Source: Hellea sp.
GTDB lineage: Bacteria > Pseudomonadota > Alphaproteobacteria > Caulobacterales > Maricaulaceae
DNA: 49,359 bases
Reading direction: 5' to 3'
NCBI GenBank assembly: GCA_020628495.1
Contig: JAHDFA010000003.1
Coordinates: forward strand, 1-49,359
Made by a program: the position numbers and the translations under genes. Under the pieces are notes generated by a model that saw only the letters and a program-made list of their open reading frames with translations, was not told the DNA's origin and ran no database searches. Of the stretch, positions 18,071-25,249 are shown in pieces. The first letter of the stretch is position 1. The number at the start of each line of letters is the position of its first letter.

Positions 18071-18359
18071 AACTGTGCTGCGCACTATAGAATATCGGTC
18101 AAAAATAATGTCTACGCAACTATTCTGAACCTAATAAGACGTCATTTCAGTCGGTTGGCAGTTAAAGGTTGGGATTAGTATAGGATCAATTTATGGCACG
18201 ATAGATCCAGTTTTGTATATTGAAGCTAAACTGGAAAGCCCCCATGTCACCACAACCCTATTCTCAAAAGCGTTCGCTCAGACACCTAATATTCAAATCG
18301 CTTTTCCTTAAAAAACGCTTATCATTGTGTACGCCCGTCAAAATCTCCTCTGTGAGGAA
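18071..18359. other. 289-bp gap before the decarboxylase-like operon
   Basis: It should hold the promoter of the decarboxylase/SET pair. GGATC and GATCC form an interrupted inverted repeat around 18183-18210. I see no clear sigma-70 pair and no dyad resembling a LuxR-type box. The frame of the next gene is open into it from a GTG at 18327. Confidence 0.35.
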
Positions 18360-19601
18360 ATGACGTTGGGCGAGACGACTGAAAAGATAATACGCCATGA
18401 AATTTTGGGTTTTGTCGCGCTCACGCTAAAACCCCTTTTCAAGATTGTTAGGCACACTTTTTTTTCTCCGAACAATTCCGAACGTTTATCCGAGCTGATC
18501 TGCGAAACCTATTCTAAACTTTGGGATTTTGCGGAACATTCCATTTCAAATCAGGACTTCGGACTTCCTTCTTGCATAGGAACCAGTCCAGTTCATCGGG
18601 TCAATAATTTGCTCTGTCGTCTTTATGGCGCAAAATTTTCAAGCCTGTCTTTCGGCGGATCATCAGGCGCGATGCTCACGATTTTAACAGCTGTCTTACC
18701 GAAATTACATCCAGGCCGTGACCTGATTTTATTCGATGATGTTTGCCATCAAAGTACAATTGGCGGTCTTATATTTGGGCGATGGAAATCAGTCCGCCTC
18801 GTCAGACAAAAACATTCTGAACACCAAACGCCTTTTCCTCTCACATTTGATGCATTGAAATACACAGTGGAGCGTCACAATCCCGGCAGATTTGCCGCAA
18901 TTATTCTCGTTCTCCCCTCATATGATGGATATCAGTCGCCTTCAGAGTGTAGAAAAATATATGACTATGCGCAGTCTCACGGCATTACAGTTATCATTGA
19001 CGGGGCGTGGGATTCGCTTCGGTTTCGGCAGGACAGTGTAAACACCCCTCCGCTGTCATCAATTTGCGACATTTGGATTTCCAGCCCGCACAAAAGAGGC
19101 CTCACACCGTCTAGTTTGGGATGCATGCTTACGAATAAAGAGTTGATTGCACGTCACTGGGACGAAGCTCTAGAATTAGGTTTTAGATCTTCGAGCGTAT
19201 CATTTGTGGAGATTATGATTGCGGAACACCGCCTGTCACAAGTCGTGGCAGGTGACTGGAATGAGAGTTTTGCCAAAGCCGATGGGGCGGCGCAGCGTCT
19301 TCGCCGGCGCATTCAGGATGTTCATGAAGACCTATATGTTGTTCCGCCGAGTGACATTCAGGCGGAGGTGAATGACCTAAGCCATATTTTGATCAGCACG
19401 CATAAAATTCCGCTTTTGGATGCCAGAGAATGGGCTGAAACCTTATCGCGCTATTTCGCATTAGATGTTGAAAAAGCAACAGCCTCGACGATGCTTCTGC
19501 TTTGCGCATCACCGGACCATTTAAGCCATATCGATCAAATTATTTCGAGTTTGAAACAAGCCCTCAAACAAACACTCGCGAGACGTTATGAACAATCCTG
19601 A
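18360..19601 (+). CDS. PLP-dependent Orn/Lys/Arg decarboxylase-fold enzyme, major domain only
   Basis: The 413-residue protein matches the major domain of fold-type I group III decarboxylases. Landmarks in order: SFGGSSGAM (98-104), the ring-stacking His130 in DDVCHQST, PSYDGYQSP, Asp214 in VIIDGAWDS (the residue that contacts the PLP ring nitrogen) and SSPHK with Lys245 as the Schiff-base lysine. All key cofactor residues are present, so it should be active on an amino acid or related amine. The C-terminal domain that normally follows in the same chain is absent; it is encoded at the start of the next gene, overlapping by 14 bases. The start at 18360 follows GAGG closely; GTG at 18327 is an alternative. 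The substrate cannot be predicted. Confidence 0.82.
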   Translation: MTLGETTEKIIRHEILGFVALTLKPLFKIVRHTFFSPNNSERLSELICETYSKLWDFAEHSISNQDFGLPSCIGTSPVHRVNNLLCRLYGAKFSSLSFGGSSGAMLTILTAVLPKLHPGRDLILFDDVCHQSTIGGLIFGRWKSVRLVRQKHSEHQTPFPLTFDALKYTVERHNPGRFAAIILVLPSYDGYQSPSECRKIYDYAQSHGITVIIDGAWDSLRFRQDSVNTPPLSSICDIWISSPHKRGLTPSSLGCMLTNKELIARHWDEALELGFRSSSVSFVEIMIAEHRLSQVVAGDWNESFAKADGAAQRLRRRIQDVHEDLYVVPPSDIQAEVNDLSHILISTHKIPLLDAREWAETLSRYFALDVEKATASTMLLLCASPDHLSHIDQIISSLKQALKQTLARRYEQS

Positions 19602-21288
19602 ATTAGAAATTGTTGAATCGTGGAATGCGTTTTCCGCGCCCACAGAACAAATAACTTTGAGCGAAGCCGTCGGGCGAGTCGCGGCGTCAACAATAAGGCA
19701 GTATCCCCCCGGCATTCCCGAGATTATTCCCGGTATGCGTTACACTCCTCAGATATTGAACAATTTGGAGACTGCGCATAAATCCGGAATCGAGATTATC
19801 GGCGTGAACATGTCCGGAAAACGCAATGTCGAAGTGGTGGAAACAGGTCAACAAGAAAGGCATAATTTGGATATCAAGACTTTTGATGCCAAAGAGCTTT
19901 CTGATCTGGTTATAAACGAAATCGCAGATTTTTTTCGACTTGGTTTTAGCGGCGCTCCCTACTTCCATTTTGCGTTTCATGAAAGCGACCCCCTACAATC
20001 TTTGCCGCATACGCTCGACTATGCAGCCTATACAGTTAGTCTCGGTCTTTCCGACTCTGAAAAAAGAAAAACCTGCCAAGAAACGCTTCGCGAAATCGGG
20101 TATCAAAAAGCCATGAGCACTCAGTCTGCTCCCGGAGAAAATTCCACCAATTTACCGAAGGGGTTTCATCTGTGGACAGATAAAGAAATTTGCCGAAAGC
20201 AAATAAGGGATCGTATTTCTGATGAGGGTTATGTCACTTTAGTCAGAGACGTTAAAACAGATAAATTACTGGGTTTACTGCATGCCAGAATGGGAAGTTT
20301 AGAACGATTATTTCAGAGCGAGGAATGGTCAGATCCCTTATTGTTTAGCCAATATCAGAATAGAGCTTTGCGAGACAATCCTGAACGATTTTTTAAAAAA
20401 GTCGATTATCACTTCGGGCTAAAGCCTTACGATCAATTGATGACTATTTCTGCGCAAATTTTACATCCGGACATTCAAGGCGGTGACATATTCTACAAGA
20501 TGATGAGATCTATGGCCGAGGAAGTCAGACCAGAACACGCAGCACTTCCTTTGCTGTCCGAAATCCCGCCGCACGGTACAGCTCATACTTTGAACACAGC
20601 GTTGAATGATCGACTTGTTTTCGGTGTCTTGAAAAATGATCATCCTGTCGTGTTTTGCTCCCAAATGTCTCAAGCGCTTTTCCTGATCACAAGACCGAAA
20701 TCATATTGGAATTCGGCGCTTCGGCAACAAATAAAGAAGGCGCGGGAATATCGTACGAAGTATTATGAAACCCTTCCAACAGACAATGAAAATGTTAGCG
20801 TAAGGCCGAATGGACAGATGGGGCTTGGTGTATTTGCGACAGGTAATATTCCGGGAAACTCGCGTATTGCAATTTTCACAGGCGAAAAATACCAATCCGA
20901 AACGGCTCTCGGATTGCCTGAAATCATGCGGGATCATGCAATCCAAATAGGTCAAAAAGAATATGTGTTTGGGTATAAGGGCTTGGCGCACCGATTATGC
21001 CATTCCTGCAATCCTAATTGCGGCATCCGCAATCTCACGGAAATATTCACAATTCGGGATGTGTTGGCGGGCGAGGAATTGACTTGGGATTATAGATGCT
21101 CGGAAAACTCGAATTGGGTTTTAGAGAACTGTCTTTGCGCCTGTGAAAGATGCACAGGCAAGGTCGCAAATTTCGAGAGTTTACCGCCTGAAATAAAGGC
21201 CGAATATCTGTCTAAATCAATGGTGTCGGAATGGATTGTCCAAACACTCAGTGAAAATCAGGACCCTTCGACAAGTTCAGCTGTATGA
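19588..21288 (+). CDS. fusion: decarboxylase C-terminal domain, GNAT-like domain, SET methyltransferase domain
   Basis: Three parts are visible in 566 residues. Residues about 20-75 (TLSEAVGRVAA, QYPPGIPEIIPG) match the C-terminal domain of Orn/Lys/Arg decarboxylases, missing from the preceding gene. Residues about 190-320 look like a GNAT acyltransferase fold (VTLVRDVKTDKLLGLLHAR, then an ILHPDIQGGDIFYKMM acyl-CoA-binding-like segment). Residues about 402-525 form a SET domain: GLGVFA (412-417), CHSCNPN (471-477), GEELTWDY (495-502) and a post-SET CLCACERC (515-522). The Asn of the usual NHSCxPN motif is Cys471 here. SET domains transfer methyl groups from SAM to lysine; the target is unknown. 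The gene starts inside the decarboxylase gene and converges on the LuxR-type gene with a 31-base overlap. Confidence 0.78.
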   Translation: MNNPELEIVESWNAFSAPTEQITLSEAVGRVAASTIRQYPPGIPEIIPGMRYTPQILNNLETAHKSGIEIIGVNMSGKRNVEVVETGQQERHNLDIKTFDAKELSDLVINEIADFFRLGFSGAPYFHFAFHESDPLQSLPHTLDYAAYTVSLGLSDSEKRKTCQETLREIGYQKAMSTQSAPGENSTNLPKGFHLWTDKEICRKQIRDRISDEGYVTLVRDVKTDKLLGLLHARMGSLERLFQSEEWSDPLLFSQYQNRALRDNPERFFKKVDYHFGLKPYDQLMTISAQILHPDIQGGDIFYKMMRSMAEEVRPEHAALPLLSEIPPHGTAHTLNTALNDRLVFGVLKNDHPVVFCSQMSQALFLITRPKSYWNSALRQQIKKAREYRTKYYETLPTDNENVSVRPNGQMGLGVFATGNIPGNSRIAIFTGEKYQSETALGLPEIMRDHAIQIGQKEYVFGYKGLAHRLCHSCNPNCGIRNLTEIFTIRDVLAGEELTWDYRCSENSNWVLENCLCACERCTGKVANFESLPPEIKAEYLSKSMVSEWIVQTLSENQDPSTSSAV

Positions 21289-22145
21289 TCACCTAACAAA
21301 CTTATGAAACCATAATGTTGATCCAGCAGGCGGGTCGGCGTATTTCGGGATGGATCCGTCTTGAGCTCCAGTTTCAGAATGGTTTTGTCCCGTATGGAGG
21401 CCAAATCCTCTTTTAAGGTGCTTGCTGTTATACCCAAATCAGCGGCCTGCTGATCAAAACTCTGAAGCGGTGAATTAATATATTTTCGCAAATTCAGGAG
21501 GCGGCTTTCGGTCAACCCTGACAGGAGAAGAAACATTTTCTTCAAACGCAGCTCATCAAAAACACCTGACCGAAAGAGCCAGCCCAATGCAAATGGGAAA
21601 GACGCCAGTTCGATTTTAACATGATCAAAAGGAACCCAATCAATATTATTCTCATCGCCCAAATAATCGAAGGATAAAAAAGTGCTTTCATGACCTGGGT
21701 TCAAGAACCCCACAGACATGCCATGATGAATCCCGAACTTGTAACAGTGATTGACGAAGAAGGGATGTTCTTCGATGCGCTCCGCACGCATGACATGGGT
21801 ATAATTCAGGGCGCGACCGGGATTGGCGTAAACCATAGGCGACAAGGTGTCCAAATGCGCATTTTCCATATAGCTGACGAGGCACTCATCCGGCAAATTC
21901 CAGCTGGTGGTGACAATATCTAATATCTCGCCTTTTTCAGAAAGTTTGACTTGGCTCGTCGTACAAAACTCATAGGTGAAATCGGGGAAAATATCTTCGA
22001 AAACACGGTTTTGAAAAGCAGAAAACTCCAAATTTCCGTCCGGCGTCGCTGGTGTCGTTTTTGCTACCGTAAATATTTCATCCAGAGAATCTGGCGATAA
22101 TAACGCCTTTATTGACTGTTTATACTGACGTGAAAGTCCGTTCAT
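21258..22145 (-). CDS. LuxR-family regulator with autoinducer-binding-like domain and divergent HTH
   Basis: The 295-residue protein has an N-terminal region resembling the acyl-homoserine-lactone-binding domain: WNLPDECLVSYMENAHLDTLSPMVYANPG (about 82-110) aligns with the conserved ligand-pocket segment. FGIHHGMSVGFLNPG follows. The C-terminal stretch LTESRLLNL to GITASTLKEDLASIRDKTILKL (about 210-260) resembles the LuxR/GerE helix-turn-helix but departs from consensus. No LuxI synthase gene is in the window, so it would be a LuxR solo here. AGGGA five bases before the ATG at 22145 fixes the start, although the frame is open to 22223. It converges on the SET fusion gene. Confidence 0.72.
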   Translation of the reverse strand: MNGLSRQYKQSIKALLSPDSLDEIFTVAKTTPATPDGNLEFSAFQNRVFEDIFPDFTYEFCTTSQVKLSEKGEILDIVTTSWNLPDECLVSYMENAHLDTLSPMVYANPGRALNYTHVMRAERIEEHPFFVNHCYKFGIHHGMSVGFLNPGHESTFLSFDYLGDENNIDWVPFDHVKIELASFPFALGWLFRSGVFDELRLKKMFLLLSGLTESRLLNLRKYINSPLQSFDQQAADLGITASTLKEDLASIRDKTILKLELKTDPSRNTPTRLLDQHYGFISLLGDHTAELVEGS

Positions 22146-22166
22146 CGTATCCCTATATCCGATGTT

Positions 22167-22189
22167 TGGCCACAAACTAATTGTTGCCA
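22167..22189. promoter_or_regulatory. 23-bp dyad upstream of the LuxR-type gene, candidate operator
   Basis: TGGCCACAA, spacer ACTAA, TTGTTGCCA: eight of nine positions are symmetric. It lies 22-44 bases upstream of the LuxR-type start codon. Length and symmetry are of the order of LuxR-family boxes, so autoregulation is a reasonable guess. No second copy is seen before the decarboxylase gene. Confidence 0.4.
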
Positions 22190-22277
22190 CCGTTATGCGC
22201 CCACATGCATAGTCGGATTTCAATACTCACATAGATGCAATGAAAATGAAAGCGTCCTTAGGGACAAAACGTCGGTC

Positions 22278-22352
22278 TGGTGGGCGATACTGGGATTGAA
22301 CCAGTGACCCCTACAATGTCAATGTAGTGCTCTCCCGCTGAGCTAATCGCCC
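22278..22352 (-). tRNA. tRNA-Val (anticodon GAC)
   Basis: On the minus strand the acceptor stem GGGCGAT pairs with ATCGCCC, the D arm contains TAGCTCAGCGGGAGAGC, and the anticodon stem CTACA/TGTAG encloses TTGACAT with anticodon GAC. The T arm is CTGGTTCAATCCCAG. The CCA end is encoded. The 3' end faces the accessory block at 15.5-22.1 kb, the position that integrating elements often use. Confidence 0.97.
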
Positions 22353-22488
22353 GTCCAGACCTGAACGTTGAAGCGGGTAGCGAAAAGCTGGCCGCGTTCG
22401 GGAAACGGCGATATACGCAAGGTCCATCAGAGTGGCAAGCCCTAATGCCGAGGTAATCACAGCGTTCTTTTATAAAGTGAAATTGAGG

Positions 22489-22848
22489 TTAGGCAGCAAT
22501 CAGCCGGTCCACCTCGTCGACTAACTGGCGTAAGTGCACAGGTTTGGATAAAACTGTCTGATTACTGACATCTTGGTCGCTCATGGCAACGGCAGCAAAT
22601 CCAGTGATGAACATGATTTTTATACCCGGAGAGAGCGTTTCAGCATGTTTAGCTAGCTCGATTCCGTCTATTCCCGGCATCATGATGTCCGTCAATAACA
22701 TGTCAAAAGCCCCGTCGGCGAATTTCAAAGCGCGCAAGGCACGTTCACCATCGGCGCAAGCAATAACGTGATGCCCTGCCTTTTCCAAAGCTTTTTCGAA
22801 GAACCGGCGCATTCCGTCATCATCTTCGGCATATAAAATTGTCGCCAT
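22489..22848 (-). CDS. cpdR: CpdR-like single-domain response regulator
   Basis: A stand-alone receiver domain of 119 residues, the size of CpdR, which controls ClpXP-dependent proteolysis of cell-cycle proteins in Caulobacter-type bacteria. Acidic pocket residues EDDD lie near residue 8, the phosphoacceptor Asp54 is in LLTDIMMPG, Thr82 is in FITGFA and Lys102 is in VLSKP. No output domain follows. The frame is open to 22935, but the ATG at 22848 begins the receiver fold exactly. Head-to-head placement with an N-formylglutamate amidohydrolase gene supports the CpdR call, as I recall this pairing from related genomes. A generic CheY-like regulator is the alternative. Confidence 0.72.
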   Translation of the reverse strand: MATILYAEDDDGMRRFFEKALEKAGHHVIACADGERALRALKFADGAFDMLLTDIMMPGIDGIELAKHAETLSPGIKIMFITGFAAVAMSDQDVSNQTVLSKPVHLRQLVDEVDRLIAA

Positions 22849-22980
22849 GGTGCTTTGTCCCGAACATGTTTCATCTTTGTACTGGCACTTCACCATGCAA
22901 TGAATCGGCCAACATGCAGTGTCATAACCCTGCAAACTTAAAAATGTCTAAGGACGTGACGGTTTTTGCCGTTATAGGCT

Positions 22981-23877
22981 ATGAAGATGCGGTTTAAAAA
23001 AAAATCAAAATTTGAGGATTTGAGTTCTTACGGTGCCGGCTATCACATTGAACAGCCGGCACTCTGGGGATCTGGGGTCGTCTTTGCCTCACCACATTCA
23101 GGGTCAGTTTACCCACCCGACCTCTTAAATCGCACACATCTCTCACCACATCAGCTGCGCCGTAACGAAGATATTTATATTGACCATCTGTTTCATAGCG
23201 CTGTAGCCGCAGGAGCTCCATTTCTTAGGGCTCTTTTCCCCAGAGTCATTGTTGATGTAAACAGGGCTGCAAATGAACTTCCGCCCGAGTGGGAAAGCCT
23301 GCAAGAAATCTCGGGCGACAAAACCATCACGCCAAGAGCTGCCGCCGGACTAGGCGTAATTCCAACATTTTTATCGGAATCCTTACCCATCTATACCCAA
23401 TTGCCGGATATTGAAGACGTCCGCATGAGATTGATGCGTCTTTACCATCCTTATCACGCAGCGCTAAAAGGATTGCTTGAATGTTCTTTGAAGCGATTTG
23501 GCCGCGCCTTGCTTGTAGATTGTCATTCCATGCCGGGCTTTGCGCCAATGGGCTCCCGACGCCCGGATATAATACTGGGCGATAGATTCGGTACATCATG
23601 TCATGCGGATACGCTCGCATTGTTCAGGAATCTATTCGCGCAGGCCGGTTATAGCGTCGGTATTAACTACCCCTATGCAGGTGGATATACCACATCCCAC
23701 TACGGACAACCTGAACAAGGGGTCGAAGCCATTCAAATTGAAGTCAATCGGGACCTATATGTGAATCCTGTGACCTTATCGCCGAAGTCCGGATATGTGA
23801 GGCTGACCGAAGATCTTCGGATGATCACGCAAGATATTGTCGCTGCTGCAACACCCCAAGACATAGCCGCGCAATAA
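22981..23877 (+). CDS. N-formylglutamate amidohydrolase family protein (HutG-like)
   Basis: Members hydrolyse N-formyl-L-glutamate to formate and glutamate, the last step of one histidine-degradation route; some act on other amides. The 298-residue protein carries the family segments ASPHSG (metal ligands), DIYIDHLF, RVIVDVNRAANE, DCHSMPG and the C-terminal IQIEVNRDLY. No other histidine-degradation gene is in the window, so the hut role is open. The gene diverges from the CpdR-like gene with about 130 bases between starts. ATG at 22981 or 22987 could serve. Confidence 0.85.
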   Translation: MKMRFKKKSKFEDLSSYGAGYHIEQPALWGSGVVFASPHSGSVYPPDLLNRTHLSPHQLRRNEDIYIDHLFHSAVAAGAPFLRALFPRVIVDVNRAANELPPEWESLQEISGDKTITPRAAAGLGVIPTFLSESLPIYTQLPDIEDVRMRLMRLYHPYHAALKGLLECSLKRFGRALLVDCHSMPGFAPMGSRRPDIILGDRFGTSCHADTLALFRNLFAQAGYSVGINYPYAGGYTTSHYGQPEQGVEAIQIEVNRDLYVNPVTLSPKSGYVRLTEDLRMITQDIVAAATPQDIAAQ

Positions 23878-23919
23878 CATATCCCAAAATAAGACGATTT
23901 CTCGCCTTAGGCGAAAATC

Positions 23920-23935
23920 TGGCACGCGGCTTGCT
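23920..23935 (+). promoter_or_regulatory. sigma-54-type promoter before the XRE regulator
   Basis: TGGCACGCGGCTTGCT matches the -24/-12 consensus (TGGCACG-N4-TTGCW) at every defined position, with ten bases between the GG and GC doublets. The predicted start is near 23946, 32 bases before the ATG. A palindrome TCGCC-TTA-GGCGA at 23902-23914 lies just upstream and could bind an activator or repressor. Confidence 0.6.
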
Positions 23936-23977
23936 CTCCTTATAAGCGAATAGACTTTAGCTTTCAGGGATTTCCGT

Positions 23978-24382
23978 ATGACCAGTGATATTGACCTACA
24001 TGTCGGCAAACGCTTGCGCCGCCGCCGCCGTCTTTTGGGGCTAACCCAGCAGACACTCGCAGAAGAAGTGGGCATACGTTTCCAGCAAATTCAAAAATAT
24101 GAATGCGGAGCAAACCGTGTATCTGCAGCACGGTTGTTTGAGCTTTCAGAAGCTCTGTCCGTGCCTATTCAGTATTTTTATGAAGGCCTTGGGTCTCATG
24201 ACCCTCTTTCGGGTGAACCAGACCCTGACGTCATTGCTCCCGATGTTCTGTCTCGGAAAGAAACTATGGACTTGGTCCGGGCCTATTACGCAATGGATGA
24301 TGCACCTAGGAAGCATTTGCTGGATTTGGCGAAATCGCTTGAACAAGCGAATAAGCCTAAACTGCGCCTCGTTGCCCAATAG
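23978..24382 (+). CDS. XRE-family transcriptional regulator
   Basis: A 134-residue DNA-binding protein. Residues about 9-66 form a Cro/CI-type helix-turn-helix (VGKRLRRRRRLLGLTQQTLAEEVGI, then FQQIQKYECGANRVSAARL). The QIQKYE recognition-helix pattern is common in alphaproteobacterial regulators of this size. The C-terminal 65 residues are helical and end in a basic tail, with no ligand domain seen. CAGGGA precedes the ATG. Its promoter looks sigma-54-dependent, which is uncommon for this class. The target genes are not evident; the next gene (HisN-like) starts 33 bases later on the same strand. Confidence 0.9.
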   Translation: MTSDIDLHVGKRLRRRRRLLGLTQQTLAEEVGIRFQQIQKYECGANRVSAARLFELSEALSVPIQYFYEGLGSHDPLSGEPDPDVIAPDVLSRKETMDLVRAYYAMDDAPRKHLLDLAKSLEQANKPKLRLVAQ

Positions 24383-24415
24383 ACACACCTTGCGCAGGCT
24401 GATAGCTGCGCTGAC

Positions 24416-25240
24416 ATGACATTATCTTCTGAGATCGGGAAGCGGCTCGAGCACTTCTACTCCCTGTCGCGCATCGCGCGCGACATCACCCTTCCGCTAT
24501 TCGCTGATCCAAAAGGCATTGAGAATAAAGCCGAAGGCAGCGCCTATGACCCGGTAACAAAAGCGGATATTGACGCGGAAGATGCGCTGAGAGCCTCAAT
24601 CAGACGGGCTTTTCCGGAGGATTCCATTGAGGGCGAAGAACGTCCGGATTTCGTTGGGACGAATGCGTTTTCTTGGACACTTGACCCTATTGATGGAACA
24701 CGGGGCTTTGTGGCGGGTGTGCCTGTCTGGAGTACATTGGTTGCACTCTCTCATGAGAAAAAAGCCGTATTAGGTATGATTGATTTACCGGCCTTGAACA
24801 GGCGATATTTTGGCCGCATTGATACTGGAGACTGCCGCGCTTGGGTCGAAAGACCGGAACACACCACTGACAGGCTGACAACACGGGCCTGCGCCGAAAT
24901 CCGAGACGGCATTTTAGGTTGCACCGCGCCCTTCGGCATGTTCCGGCCCGGTGAGTTGGCCGCATTTAAAATTATCGGAGCCGGCACAAAATTCATGCGT
25001 CTGGGACTGGACGCGCTGGGCTATGGATTATTGGCAGAGGGCCGAATGGACATTATCATCGAGGCGGGGATGAAACCTTGCGATGTCCGCGCCCTCATTC
25101 CGATTGTGGAAGGCGCAGGCGGGCGGTTGACGAATTGGGAAGGCGAAAGCGCGGCCAATGGCGGACGCGTCGTGGCTGTAGGTGATGCCGGACTCCTGCC
25201 CGAACTCTACACCTATCTTGGCCGCGCATTGGATGATTAA
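24416..25240 (+). CDS. hisN: inositol-monophosphatase-family phosphatase, likely histidinol-phosphatase
   Basis: Probably removes phosphate from histidinol phosphate in histidine synthesis. The 274-residue protein has the family metal-site motifs: Glu-rich GEERPD (about 74-79), DPIDGTRGF (about 92-100) and the C-terminal CDVRALIPIVEGAGG. The TRGFVAG variant after DPIDGT and overall length are typical of the HisN branch, as opposed to SuhB or CysQ. It follows the XRE gene closely and ends 10 bases before the end of the convergent giant gene. The family is firm; the substrate is likely. Confidence 0.82.
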   Translation: MTLSSEIGKRLEHFYSLSRIARDITLPLFADPKGIENKAEGSAYDPVTKADIDAEDALRASIRRAFPEDSIEGEERPDFVGTNAFSWTLDPIDGTRGFVAGVPVWSTLVALSHEKKAVLGMIDLPALNRRYFGRIDTGDCRAWVERPEHTTDRLTTRACAEIRDGILGCTAPFGMFRPGELAAFKIIGAGTKFMRLGLDALGYGLLAEGRMDIIIEAGMKPCDVRALIPIVEGAGGRLTNWEGESAANGGRVVAVGDAGLLPELYTYLGRALDD

Positions 25241-25249
25241 GTGAGAGCG

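Noticed and set aside
19780-20540. GNAT-like middle domain as a LuxI autoinducer synthase paired with the LuxR-type gene
   Set aside because: The conserved LuxI residues at the N-terminus (Arg and Trp/Phe pattern) are not seen; only a general GNAT resemblance is supported.
15271-22280. Shared 8-base word CGGTCTGG at 15271-15278 and 22273-22280 as island attachment repeats
   Set aside because: Eight bases are too few over 7 kb, the match stops outside the tRNA body and no integrase is present.
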